From NCBI RefSeq assembly GCF_001638985.1, contig NW_017265138.1:2161993-2225992 (forward strand): a stretch of DNA of 64,000 nt, written 5' to 3'. Shown here piece after piece: positions 13,027 to 26,200 of the stretch (position 1 is the first letter of the stretch; the number at the start of each line of letters is the position of its first letter). Under the pieces are notes generated by a model that had not been told where the DNA came from, made no database searches, and was given only the letters and a program-made list of their open reading frames with translations. The stretch is from Phycomyces blakesleeanus NRRL 1555(-). Taxonomy: Eukaryota > Mucoromycota > Mucoromycetes > Mucorales > Phycomycetaceae. The translations under genes were made by a program, and so were the position numbers.

Positions 13027-13455
13027 ATATTCATTTATATGTATGTATCTATGCATTTACTTGGAAAAATACAAATAAAATTCAAATACAGAGTCAAATT
13101 ATACAGTATCCCACTTGTTTCGAATGAAAAGGTCTATAGATACTATATAAAGCAGTAATAAAACACATATATATATCACATTTATTTTCCTTTTAATTTT
13201 AAAAATCTTTGATGGTTTTCTAGAGGTGTATATGTGTGTGAAATAAAAAACATCAATCTAGAGTAGAAAAATTAAATGAACCAGCCTTTGAAAAATATAT
13301 ATATATATATATATATATGAAAAATTGCCAAATTTCTTGCATATATACCTTTCTCTCTGCTGGACTGGGCTGTGAGCCAAAATAACTTTTATACCGAACA
13401 AAGTTATAAACCAAGCACTTAATAAGGTCACTGAACCGGGCAAGTAAAGTACGTT

Positions 13456-13659
13456 ATGAATCAGATTCAATTATTTGTTGAATGTAATTTACACCTCAGT
13501 TCATTAGCATGCTCAATAAATTTGAGAAAAGGTGTGGTGGGCATTTATGCTCCTAACACCATAGGAGATGCTCGCAGCCCAAAAAAAAAGAAATGCAATG
13601 TCGATCTGTCTTTTGCTTTTTCTTGGAAATGCTTTCAGGGTCCTTTTAATAACGTTTAG
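13456..13659 (+). pseudogene. Possible relic of a LINE endonuclease domain
   Basis: A 67-codon frame contains GVVGIYAPNTIGDARS, which resembles the IYAPN strand of apurinic-type endonucleases of non-LTR retrotransposons. No catalytic His/Asp context or reverse transcriptase follows. Single-motif evidence, so weak. Confidence 0.3.
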
Positions 13660-14690
13660 CTCACATCTGGGGTGCATGAACATAAATTTCTAACCAACTC
13701 ACGGCTGAAAAAGGATTCACATATAATTTTCTTAAAAAAAAAAAAAGGTAAAAAAAAATCTTACTTTCTCATCATTAGAGTAAAATATATAGCGTCGCTT
13801 ATTGCATAACTCCTTGTTAACAGCTTTGCTATCCCTCTGGTATGCTGTTCAATTCATTACAGGATCAGCTCTTACTGCATATTTGTTCTGTAAAAATTAA
13901 ATACGTAAACTTATTGTTTCGACATCAAACAGCTCTTCGTCAACGGCAATATTCATAGACACAATTCCATATTCATCATCAACATGTCCTTGGCCATATT
14001 CGTAAAGAAATCGGATACTGATTTTGAATATCTTTAAAACAAGTTAGGATCAGGAAAAGGAAAAGAAAAGAGGGTAAGAGACTTATTAGTTCTCTTTATA
14101 AAGAAAATAAAAATGCCAAAGAATAATTGACATGTGAATGGAATCTCATTTTCGGGCGATACCATATTTTGAAACGGTAGCTTTACTTTTCAAAATGGCT
14201 GTCTATTAATTAAACCTAGCAGCATATTCTCCTTTTGCTATGCTTCTTATATACAGTATCAATGGTCCATATACTCAATACTCAAAAACTTGGTTATTTA
14301 TCTGATCAATTTGTGTTATGTATTCGGCGGATCTGGCCGTCATTTTTTCACCCTTTCTTATTGTTTTGTGTCAATCTCATATTGCTGACTTTAAGTATGC
14401 TAAATAAATATAATCTTTTCACCTGAACCTCCCGACATACTGAATATGGAGAGCAAGTCACAAGAAGTAAAAATGCATTTTATTGTTCCGCATAATTATA
14501 AATGACTCAAACTTGAAGAAATAGGATCAACTTATTTATATAGATATTTTTAAATATGGAGATTTCTAGATTTCTTTGGATTGCTTTGACATGTCCTTGA
14601 AAGCACAAACCTCAAAACAACTCTTAAAAGACATATACAAAATGGTCTAATCTTGTGGGAAATGTTAAATAGCATTTGTTAACGTTTTTA

Positions 14691-15265
14691 TTATGCCTGA
14701 GCATCTATACAACCACCGTTGAATGGGGTATTGCGCTTCAGGTAATCCAACTCTTGCCTTCCGGCCCACCAGCCAGTATCGCACAAAACAATGTTTTTTT
14801 CACGAATAAATATTCCAGGAATTATAATCTGGATATGGAAGTGTAAAATTATTTGCAGGTCCCAACAAAAGAGGTTTGTCCTTAAGGAAGGCTGGATATT
14901 AGAGTATAGCGCATCAGAAAGGATCTTGTTATCAAGAAGAGGTAGCATAATATACAAGATCACACATCCTTTAAGTAGGTTCAATGCCTTTTTTTCTTCT
15001 TTAGCTACTTTTTGTGGTTTGTATTGGTTTCTTTTACAACCTGTTGTACACAATGATTAAAAAAAAAGGATTTTAGTAGGCGATTTTTGCAAGCTTTTTT
15101 TTTTAAAGGTTGGACTTTGATTAAGTTGTAGTTACCCTTCCCCTTTTTTATATATTTATATGTATGTTTTAATATTGATCTCTTGATTTTCTTTGCTATT
15201 AGACGCTCACCTAGTTGTGATTGATAGGTAAAAACTGGTTGACCTCCTAAATCTTTCTTTGACAC
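14691..15265 (-). pseudogene. Decayed coding region of unknown origin
   Basis: Two overlapping minus-strand frames (15265-15005 and 15053-14691) look like one coding region split by a frameshift. The first is Lys/Arg-rich (RSILKHTYKYIKKGKGNYN); the second ends VLCDTGWWAGRQELDYL followed by a stop at 14691. Composition is more protein-like than the surrounding shadows. I do not recognise the family; a transposon-derived ORF is one possibility. Confidence 0.25.
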
Positions 15266-16458
15266 TTATACTAATGTGTGATAGCCTACCACATACCTGT
15301 ATCTGGCGTTGGTATTGCACTTCAATGTGTTACCCTTTTATGAAATAGATTTTCTGTCTATAAATGGAAATTAAAACCGGTCGACCACCGAAAAAAAAAA
15401 CTTGTCGACCGCAGCTGGATGAACATCAATTTTTCTTTTAGAAAACAAAAGATCATATTTAAAGTCTTAACGGAAAGATCACACTGATATATAGGATTGT
15501 AGATCAAAGCGTTTTTATTGCAGCTGTGAAACTTCACTCTCTGTTGCATTATACTTTATATAGAAGTATTCCTTAAAATATTTGTACATTACACAATATC
15601 CACTTTGATTTAACCTTTACTTGTAATTCTGTGAACCCCAATTGGTTCTTATAACGACATACCATCACCCTTATTATTATTTGCATGTATCTCACGCTTG
15701 ATTTTCAAAGTTATCGATACAGGATTCTTAAAATCAATATTATAGAAACATAATCGAACCCACCCAGATAACAATAATGTCCTAGTCAAAAGGGGTGTCT
15801 GCTTACCAATAAGCTTTGCATGACAGGACATAAATGAAAGGGATAGTAACTTTTATAGGCGCCTTTAATTTTAAATAGCAACAACAGTAGGTACTTGCCA
15901 ACAATAAGGCGCCTGCTTAAAACTTTCAAAAGAAAAAACAAATGCTTTGGAAAGTATTGATGTAAAGTATTTTTTCTTCTTCTTTATAATAATTGGCTCT
16001 AAGTGTTTGTCTTACCTCTTCTGCGTTACATCTTGGGATATATCATTTGAGCTTTATAAATGTTAAATTATAGTAGTAATTGACGTATATATATACTTAA
16101 AAAAATATCAAATGTTAAGAGTAGCTCAAGTGTCATTTACTGCATAAATAATGTATATTTTTAACGTACAGCGCTGGTGTTACAGTATCTATAGACTTTC
16201 ATAGAATTCAGAAGAATTATTTTATGTACAGAGTAAACTAATAGTAGCTAGTAATAGATAGTTATGTGTAAGATTATTTTCATATTATTACAGCGATAAT
16301 CCAACCGAGGTGTTCATAGTAATATTTCAGGTCTATGCTTTTAAGATCAGATATAAAAAAAATAGTTATAAATGATTTGATTCAATTTACATAAATCCAA
16401 ATAAGTAACTTCTTCTTCCCGCTTATCTTATTTCTTTTGTTATCTTTTGCCTGCTATA

Positions 16459-19400
16459 ATGCCAAGCAAGCCGGATAATCACAATAATTGGCATACCAAG
16501 TCTATCGAAGATACTGTCGATCTTCTGGAGACATCCACATCAGATGGTTTAGCGTCAACCAAAGTGGATGAGCATATTAAGAAATATGGTCACAATGAGC
16601 TGACATCTAATGAAGGGCCACAGTGGATCAAAGTTCTCTTGAGGCAATTTGTGGATGTCATGAACTGGATTTTTCTTGCATTGGGAGCTGCATTTTACGT
16701 ACTCAAAGACTATATCACTGGCTCCCTCTTGATCGTTCTTGCAATCACAAACCTCTATATGACATTTTCCCAAGAATACGCAGCTGAGCAGACTCTTGCT
16801 GCTCTCCGAAACCTTTCTTCTCCTCAGGCTAATGTAATTCGGGACGGAAGAGAGCAAGATGTGCCCAGCAGAGACATTGTTCCTGGTGACATATTGCTGA
16901 TTAAAGAAGGCGATTCAGTTAGTGCAGATGCAAGATTGATTAGTATTTCAGATCTTGAGGTCGATGAAGCGCTTTTGACCGGTGAATCTATGCCCGTCCA
17001 AAAAGAGCTTATTGTTTTATCCAGCCCTGGTAAGTAACACACAAAAAATAAGGATGGATGACCAGGTCTTATTGTATATTTAATAATTAATTTACAAATA
17101 AAAACGAATATCAGTACTTATACATCTAACTATAACTTTACTTATATATAAACAGATGAACCCTTGGGCGATCGTATCAATATGGTTTACAGCTCCACAG
17201 TCGTGTCTAAAGGACGGGGTAGAGCTGTTGTCACCGCAACAGGAATGAACACAGAGATCGGAAGAGTTGCTGCAAAACTTAATGAATCTAAAGATGACGA
17301 TAAAACTCAGCTCCAAAAAAGCATGAACAGAATGTACATTGCATTGCTTATTGTCTCTGTCCTATCCGTTATCATTGTCTTGGCTTCCGTTAAGTTCAAG
17401 GTTAACTATGACGTTGGAATGTATGCCATGACAGCCGCTCTTTCTGTCTTGCCAGCTGGCTTAACGACCGTTATGACCGTTACATTGGTTATGGGTGGAA
17501 AAGAAATGACAAGCCAGAAAGTTGTAGTACGAAAGCTAAAGGTCCTCGAGACGCTTGGATCAGTCACCAATATTTTTTCGGACAAAACCGGTACTCTCAC
17601 TTTGGCCAAGATGGTTGTAATTCGCTTCTGGACTCTCAAGGAAGGATACTTTTATGTGACACCTAATGGACTTTCTCCTGAAGGCGAAGTTTATAGAACT
17701 TCTGGTATTCAAACGAGAGAAGACGAAGAAAAGACAAATCAAGGCGAACTGATCGACAAGACACAGATCTCCCCTGATATTACAAGTTTGATTCAATGCT
17801 CAGCACTCTGTAATATGTCGAGCATATATCGTCGTGAGGTTGATATGAGTGAGAAAATCTCTCCAAACCTAGATGAATTACCCGAAACTGAAGATGACTG
17901 GGTTTCAAATGGTGCCCCAACCGAGGTTGCTCTCCAAGTTTTTGCTCACAAATTCAACATGGGAAAGCCTATTCTTGAAGAAAGCGGCTGGGAATTGATA
18001 TCTGAATACCATTTTGACTCTACTATTAAGCGCATGTCAACTCTCTATCACAGCAACCAAACAGATCAAAATGTGGTATTCACCAAAGGTGCTACCGAAA
18101 GAATATTACCTCTCTGTACTCATCTATCAGATTCAGAAAAGGATCAGATCCTACAGACGGTTGATATCTTGGCAGCAAAGGGTCTTCGGGTCATGACTTT
18201 GGCTTACCGCAAAATTTCTACAGGCAAATATGATCTGGGAGCTTATACAAGAGAAGATGCCGAGTCTGATCTTGATTTTCTTGGTTTGACTGGTATTTAT
18301 GATCCTCCACGTCCCGAATCACGGCAAGCCGTCCTAGAAGCACATAAAGCTGGTATCAAGGTTCACATGCTCACTGGTGATCATGAAATTACTGCTACAG
18401 CAATTGCTAAAGAGATTAATATATTGAATGAGAATACAATGTCTGCCGAGACGATCCGCAGACTGGTCATGACAGGCACTCAATTTGATGCCATGACGAG
18501 TGAACAGATTGATGCTCTTGAAGAACTTCCATTGGTGGTAGCCCGCTGCTCGCCTGAGACCAAGGTTAAGATGATCGAGGCTTCAGAACGGCGACACAAT
18601 GTTTCTGCTATGACAGGCGATGGTGTGAACGACTCTCCTTCGCTCCGAATTGCCGATGTTGGTATTGCTATGGGAAAGAACGGCAGTGATGTAGCAAAGC
18701 AAGCGTCTGATATTATCCTGACTGACGATAATTTTGCCACAATCATCCGCGCAATTTCTGAGGGAAGACGTATTTACCAGAATGTACAACGGTTCTTACT
18801 TTACTACTGGATTTCCTTGTCCTCAATTGCTGTTGTTGTCTTGGTGTGTTTGGCAGTCCGTGACCCGGAAGGCAAGAGTATTGCTCCTTTATCTACTATT
18901 GCTATGCTTTTTCTTTATGTTGCTATCACACCACCAGCCAGTGCTCTCAGTATTCAACCGGCCTCCAAAACAATCATGCTTGAGCCTCCAAGACCACCCA
19001 AAGAGAGTTTATTCAACCGAGAAATTATTCTGGATACTTTAGTTTATGGACAATCAGCTGCGATATGCTTTGTTATCTCCTTCTTTGTGCCTTTATACAC
19101 CATCGGGAATGGAGTAGGTGGAGTAAACTGCGATTCAAACTATGTAGAAGGTGCCTGCGATTCGCTTTATCGTGGTCGTTCATCGCTGGTGGTGGCGGTC
19201 ACCTTTATTCCTCTTGTTATTATGATTCATTGTCGAAGCTACCGTGAATATGAATGGAACCGGGATGGACTGAAAAAGACACTCAAGTCCAAGACTATCA
19301 TGGGTACCCTGGTATTTGATATCATCTGTCTTCTTCTTTTTATCTACATTCCCGCAGCCGCAGTCAAGGGATTTAGAATGTTGGCAATAACATGGGAGTG

Positions 19401-19515
19401 GGGATTGGTCATCGGGCTAACTTTGTTTTATATTGTATTTGGTGAGGTCTATAAGATGCTCAAGCGACGATTCCTTAAACCAATGACGACAACTTTGGTA
19501 GAGATAAATGTATAA
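16459..19515 (+). CDS. P-type cation ATPase, type IID-like (ENA/ACU group), copy 1
   Basis: An integral membrane pump that couples ATP hydrolysis to alkali-cation transport at the plasma membrane; Na+/K+ specificity is inferred from family. Exon 1 16459-17029, intron 126 bp, exon 2 17156-19515; 976 residues. Start chosen at the ATG at 16459, which aligns with the second copy; an upstream TTG at 16447 is not needed. Visible motifs: TGES of the actuator domain at 174-177, phosphorylation motif DKTGTLT with Asp333, nucleotide-binding KGATE near Lys501, and hinge GDGVND near 678-683. The fourth membrane helix reads LPAGLTTVMTVTL, unlike the PEGL of Ca2+ or Na+/K+ pumps. About ten membrane segments, the last four in 760-960. 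The neighbours are unrelated genes. Choice between ENA-type efflux and ACU-type uptake cannot be settled by eye. Confidence 0.9.
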
Positions 19516-20947
19516 AATATATATCAAGTATATTTGAATAATTCACCTACACAATCAGCATTTTCTTTAAATTTTTATTATTACTATTATTGTTCTCTAT
19601 GTTTATTACTCTTTATTTCAATTTTAATACGCTTAATATAATTGTTCAACTTGAAGTTTTTTTTAGCTACATTATTTAAGGTGGGCTAATATTATTTATT
19701 CCTAAGGTTTCTTATGTGCTTTTTATACTGTTATTAATTTTAAGTATTCACTACCCATTTTCACTACCCATTTGTCTAAATTTATGAAAGCCTTTCAAAT
19801 TTCTATAACTGTCTTGATAACCAAAAGTTCTCCTGTGTAAATTCAATTGCTATATAGTGTGCCATTTGATCCTTAACTTTACCTACTATTCTACTATTTA
19901 TTTCAATTGGGGACAAAATTGCAATTGTATATAGTATTTGCATAATAATAATAATAATAATATATGATGATGACAAGAATGTTTCTGATATCATTGAATT
20001 AGTTAAAATCTCTGATGTCTATGAAGTCTTTAAAACATCTAGAGCCCTTAGAGCTATTAAGGCCCTTATAACCCTTATAACCCTCGTACCCCTAATAACC
20101 CCTATAGCCCTTAAAGCACCTAAAATCTTCCAAGTCTTTAAAGTCTCTTAAGTTTCCAAGGTTTTCAATGCTACTAAACTCTTTGAATTATCTGATGTTT
20201 TTGATATAATCAAAGCTTTATTTAGTAGAGAAATTAAGTTTCCATACTTATTATACATTTTTCTTAGTTGATGTGATTTAAAAAACAGAGAAAGTGAAAA
20301 ATTAGAAAATCTTTAGATTTCCATGTTGCTAGACAATGCGATTAGATTCTTTTCATATGAAAAAATATTTCAGTCAGTAAACTACTGTCTTCATACCTTT
20401 CAAAAAGTCATTGAGTCATCTCTTTTAAATATTGGGCTATTTTAAAGAAGATTCTTGGCACTCTACTTGTTCTCATTGTTCATCTCAATTGGAAACACAA
20501 GTACATCATGAGTTACCTGTGCAAGAGTAATTCACAAATGTGTTTTAAAAATATAGAGGATGTTTCTACTTGAATTTTTGCTTACTTAAAACGGCGAGCA
20601 TCTTTAGAAAAGAGATTCGGATACTTGGTGAGCTTCACTGTCAAGGCAAAGGGTTTAATTGACCTGACAAGTAACAGAAAATGCCAAAAGCTGGATCTAG
20701 ATAATATACTAAATGGCAAGTTTCTTACAATTATTATAAACATGACCACGTTTATAATTTTTGGTAGCTTTATCAGCATTTTTTTTGGTTATTGGATTTG
20801 AGACTCCCGCCATTGATCTGATAGTAAACTTTATGTTTTGTTTTAAAGTGGTATATAAATGTATTCTTCTCAAGAAATAACAATAATAACAATAATAATA
20901 AGAATAAGAATAGAGTAGATTAAAGAACTTTTTTTTATGCAAATGGC
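19516..20947. other. Intergenic between convergent ATPase copy 1 and SEC8
   Basis: 3' flanks of two convergent genes. The one structured object is a degenerate 9-bp array at 20003-20216, listed separately. No other exon recognised. Confidence 0.5.
20003..20216 (-). repeat. Degenerate 9-bp tandem array reading as tripeptide repeats on the minus strand
   Basis: About 23 units of 9 bp keep exact phase, with plus-strand consensus like CCCTTATAA or TCTTTAAAG. Because 9 bp is three codons, the minus strand reads as repeats such as DFK, DLE, DFR, GYR, GYE, GYK, GYK, with an in-phase TAG in one unit and no start codon or flanking exon. It may be the remains of a coding minisatellite, or a non-coding one. 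Confidence 0.7.
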
Positions 20948-23900
20948 TTATTCATAGTCTGCCATAACTTCATCTAGCTTCATGAGCCATTCGCTGTAAT
21001 TTGCGCTCGATCTTTGATCAGGTGATCCAGTAGGTGTCTCTGGAGTAGCGCTCTTTGCCTCACTATCTGCTCCCTTATTCACATCATGAATCAAGCCAAG
21101 TATAACAAGATATTCATCAAAAGTGAAAGCAGGACCATTTTCGCGGATACTACGTATAAGTCCCTGTAAAGACAAAGAGATACATTAGATAAGAGCAATA
21201 ATAATTTGATATTCTTCATGTACTATAGTGTATTTTCTATAAAAAAAATCAAATAGATAAAACTTACTTCACTTCCTAAATTATACAGCTGGTAATAATC
21301 ACAGGCACGGTCGAGTGTAGAGCTTTGTGAAGATGGTACAAAGTTACTAAGGTTCTGTTGTAAAGCAAGAATATTACGAGCCATCTTCTGAACACCATTC
21401 TTGTTCATTCTCTTGATATAAGTTGCCTCAGAAATCAAAAGATGAACAATGAGAGCGGGTAGTCCATCAAAAGCAAACCTGATTTTTAGAAGAAAGAGAA
21501 ATTGAAGTAGGTAAGCATTTATGTTTTAAGGTCTCTCTTTTTTTATATAGTAGCATATATCAAATAACTCACATTTCGTCTTTTGCAGGCAAGGAGGCAT
21601 TAATACAATCATCAACTTCCATAAGGTCAGAGTTGAGTGTAATGACATACGGATCAGGCTCATAAGTCTCATCTTCCAAATAATAATTGCCCTAAAATAA
21701 AAAATATATTTTGAGTATACACACACTACGACTCATTTCTTTTGATGATGATTATGCTGGTGTTGCTGAATGAATGTCTATAGTTACCTCGCGAATAACC
21801 ATCTCCAGATAATACATGGTATGACATCTAGCTTCTAGTCTCAAGGTAAACAAGCAAGTTTCAGCCAGCTGCTGATATGTTGTGAGTAACGTATCAAAGC
21901 GCCTGAAATTCAAAAAAAAAATAGCATGAGTCTCTTATTTAGCTTTACACGTATTTTAATTTCAAGTTGTCATACACAGCAGTCTCTCCACGTAATGATA
22001 ACATGACAGGGTTAGGATCTTCATTTTCTGGCTCTTTTGCGTCCGATTGAGACCAACGCCTCGAATTAGCTCCCTAAAATAGATAGACGTAAAAAGAAAT
22101 ATAATGTAAATACCACCATCAGATTTGTTGGTTTCTAACTTACCTGCGAAGATTCAGGCTCTTCAGAAAGATCCTCTTCATTTGGATCCTTATCCGACAC
22201 TGGGTCAACAATGGACACTTTTGTAGTTTGACGTGGAGTACGTAATTCCCAAATTTCACGTACAAACCATTTCTAGAGATAAGATTCAAAAACAAAACAA
22301 AACCAAGAATACCTGTGAATATCATAAGAGCAGAATAAGCTCAGGATATATAATTACCAGACTGTGATAAAGTCTTCCGAGGGCTATTAATCTCTTAGAA
22401 TCAAAAATCAATTCATCCGCCTCCAGTTGTCTTCCATCCTTCAACTTCAACTCCATTGTAATTTCCTGGGCGTAAACAGTAAGTATACCATAAACCATTC
22501 CAGCTTAATATTAAGTGTTTATATACTTACTGCTTGACCAAGAGCCCTGATAAATTCAGCATCGATTTTCTAATGTGGTGGATTAACATATTTGAAATGT
22601 AGCCTCCATTTTCATGTGTCGGCACTTACACTATCTTCATTAAAAAAGGGATTCTGAGTAAGAAGTCCAACAAGACTTTCATCCTGTGCCCAATCACCAC
22701 TGGTGCTAATGTTCATCTCAGTAACATTAACTTCTTTGCTACCATGTGTACTTCCTCTCACGACCATAGCTAAAGAGGAAAGTAATCATTTGTTAATATG
22801 TGATCACAATTCTTTATATATACATATAAACATGACTTACAGTAAAATCGCTGGTAGCACTTCTCATAGTACTTGAGAAGAACCACCTCAATCATTCGTA
22901 TGTATTCTTCTGTGTGGAATGGCATGCTGTGCATTGTTCGACACAGACTTTGAATAACTGAAATCAATGCTACAGCACTCTGTAGTATTAAAGTAAGCAT
23001 ATCGCCTTGTTTTTATGCCACAGATATTTGAGTATTATTACCTTTACAATAGGAAGTTTTGAGTAATTCTTGTAGTTACGATCGTCTTGGAATGCATCCA
23101 TGCCTATAAATTATTATGGTTATTATATCGTAATATTAACCACTGATAGATTATAGTAGACCCTCCCCATTTCTTATATCTTACCCACTGTAGCATGATG
23201 AATAAGCTGCATAACCTTCTCTTCAATTTGAGGCAGGAAGACATTAATAGCAAAATCATCCAAGAAGCTACCAAACCCTTCTGAGCCCTGGTCATCACTA
23301 AATTTGAAGAATATAAAAGTGTTTTTTTTTAATATTTGTTATTGTTATAATCAATCAAAGCATGTTCACAAATTGACTTACTAGTTCGGAAACACTTGGT
23401 GCAATCTTTGAAGAAAAGCCATGGTAGGTTTCAACAATACACTCACATTGTATGCATCTGGTTTTACCAGCACCTTGTGGCCTTTAGAGGCCATATCACT
23501 GGCATATTTATCAATGACACTTGAATGAGGAAAGCTTTCGGATCTATCAGTGTCAGAAAATGAAAACCCGCTAATCTGCTTCTTAAAAGAGCTATAAAGG
23601 TTGGTTCGAACTCTTTGATATGCTTGTTCAAGATCTTGATCTTCAGGAGATTCTGTAAATTTGAAGAGTAGTTTGTTTTTCTCGCGTGTGCTAGAAAATC
23701 CGCTCTTTCCAGATGCGTTGTCGGGTGTAAGGGCAGAGTGTTGGAGTGAAGCTGGTGTGCGTTCCCGACTGGTGAGGTAGTCTTGAAGAAGAGATCGAAT
23801 CTACAAGTATATGAGATAACTTGAGTCTAAACCTTAGATCAACTTACTTCAATCTGAACTGGTTTCCAGATCTCGTGAAAGTGGTATATGTTGAAGACGT

Positions 23901-26200
23901 CCTCAGAGCCTATGTTTTTATTATGAGATATTATTAAACAAGTTTCCGGGTTTTTCATTTCTCAGATATATTACCATTGAATTCTCCTTTTCTGATAGCT
24001 CTCTAGAAGCCAACAGATTAAACATATGTTCGAGTACATGTATCCATTTACATTATTTTTTATCTAAATCTCAAACCTTTTTAATTCTTCGTGCGCATGT
24101 TTCCAAAAACCGCTGGCCTCGAAGTACCGCTTCCATTTTTGAATACAGAGTCCACAACAAGTCTTTCAAAATTTCATTTTTGGCTTCCGTGTTGGCTTTA
24201 TCAAGAAAGTACATATCACTGTCCTCTGAAGCAGTGTCTCTTCTGACGCTAGAGGTGTTTGATTGTTCGGAGTGTCTATAGATATAAAACGGTTGTATAC
24301 AAATAAGAATAAAAATATACTCCATCGTAGGAATGTTCTACGCTTACCTTTCCTCTACCTGCGCTATTGTTTTTTCTACCAAGGCATATATCTCGAGAGG
24401 AAGTCTTTCTTGAATAGTCTTCGAATTATACATTATGTCAATGTAAATATTTTTCAGACTAGTGTGAGTAAATAGATTTATGAAAAATATACAAAAAAAG
24501 GCAATCACCTCTAGTGCAGGGGGTACTTGGCCTAACATTGCCAGTGCTTCCATAATAATCTCCATGTAATAATACGAGTCGGTTTCTGGATTGATTTCAA
24601 GGTCTTCTGCCAGCTAAAAAAAACACACGCACACAATTAAGTAATATTATTAGGATATTTATATTTCTAGCTTTATAAAACTATATATTACCACATCATT
24701 TTCATCAAGAGCAAACATATCCTCATCCTTGATATTTCCATCTAAATATACATATGAGATAAAGACAATTGGATATTTATTGATACTTACCTATCGTAGA
24801 TCGTTTACGCATTGCCAAGTCATCAAAACTTTTTGCATAATAAATCAGATACAAGTCTACCCAATTCTACACCATAGCCTTATGTATATATATTTACCTT
24901 CTTGGAAGAATCTTAATATCTGGCACTATATATTAACACGTTAGTTTATTGATATCAAGATCAAAGCCTAGGTGGATGACCCAAAAACATACATTTCTGT
25001 TGATCGTGTACGTACTCAGCCCAACGATTATCACAGTAAGAGTTCTTTAAATACAAATGGTTATGGAGCTCTTCAATTAAGAGATCATAGAGAACCTATT
25101 TGGTAAAAATATAATAAAGAGCATAAGTATCCTGTATAAAATATTTCCTAAAAAACATAAAGTATTATACTTGCATTTTTTTGGGTAGAAAGTGTACGTC
25201 TAATATCATCCAAGGCACCAATTTGAAGCATGTCGTCCTTATTTACTGTTTTCCATGACTCTACAAGCATATTAGCAGCAGCATAAACATGCTTGCTGTT
25301 CATCAAACTCTCCAATTTCTCTGGTGTGGTACGGGTCTCTTCACTACACAATCCATCAGTCTCGGTTCAACTCTCCTGATCAAACAACATGAATTCTTCT
25401 CGTCACTGTTCCCTCACATTGTCTCTAAAAGATTGATCATCTCTTTGTATTGCTGGCTTTTGTGCCACATATTCAACAAGTCTGTTCGTTTCTCAAGCAA
25501 TTCCTCTTTGCACTTTTTTAAATTGATTTTCATCTGCGCGACACGATTCTGTGAGTCTTCGATAGAAAAGATAAAGAGAAAGCATTAATACATTGATTAT
25601 TGGCTTGTAGTCTGTTCTAGATTTATTTTATTTTATCCGCATATATATCCGTATTACCATTGATGTGTTGCAAAACGCCTCCAAAGGTACCGATGGAATT
25701 ATTAAACCCTTGGTAGTAATCTAACAGGGCACCAAGATTCAGATTAACCAATTAATAGTTGTAAATTCAGATCCAAGTTTTACCATCCACAATTGTTTTT
25801 AGTGCAGCATCAAGGTTTCCGAGAATTCTTTGAAATGCCCCGTAGTCCTTCCCCTTGCCGACCGAGCTGTCATCCATCAATGCAAGTGCCAAAGTTACGG
25901 GATCGAACTAACAGAATCCAGAAAAATTAGCTATAAGTCTCACTATCTAATCAATATTTACATTTTCGTCAAGCATGAATCCCCAGCTGTTGTGAATATC
26001 GCGCAGGACAACTGTATTATCATCGCGATCGAGACACGATGAGTATGTAATGTAGGATAAATGTGTGCCTGGTTGTCGTTACCTTCCATCTCTGAAAAGT
26101 CACCAATTCTGTCTGAATTATTCCTTTCATCTGCGTAATAGCCATTGTTTCCTCTCTGAGAATATTCTCCATTAGATTGCAAGAATGGATTTGAGGCCAT
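20948..26200 (-). CDS. SEC8: Exocyst complex subunit Sec8 (EXOC4)
   Basis: Subunit of the exocyst, which tethers secretory vesicles to the plasma membrane at growth sites. Start ATG at 26200-26198; stop at 20948-20950. I read about 28 exons: 26200-26083, 26011-25962, 25907-25784, 25720-25658, 25556-25418, 25343-25171, 25095-24993, then mostly short exons, ending 21478-21268 and 21163-20948; roughly 1,085 residues, normal for Sec8. The first spliced exons give RDIHNSWGFMLDEN, FDPVTLALALMDDSS, YYQGFNNSIGTFGGVL, SQNRVAQMK and SQQYKEMINLLETI, the conserved Sec8 N-terminal block. Later exons include ILPRSFDDLAMRKRSTI, and the C-terminal exon has FTFDEYLVILGLIH. Exon lengths sum to about, but not exactly, a multiple of three, so one or two internal boundaries are off by a base or two. 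Several exons are only 28-50 bp. Confidence 0.88.

Larger units (their letters stand above)
13027..16458. other. 3.4 kb region without an intact gene
   Basis: No intact gene seen. It holds a TA run (13295-13318), a short frame resembling a LINE endonuclease at about 13510-13580, and a broken open region on the minus strand at 14691-15265. The last few hundred bases are the promoter of the first P-type ATPase, with a pyrimidine-rich leader before its ATG. Everything else looks like decayed AT-rich DNA. Confidence 0.5.
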
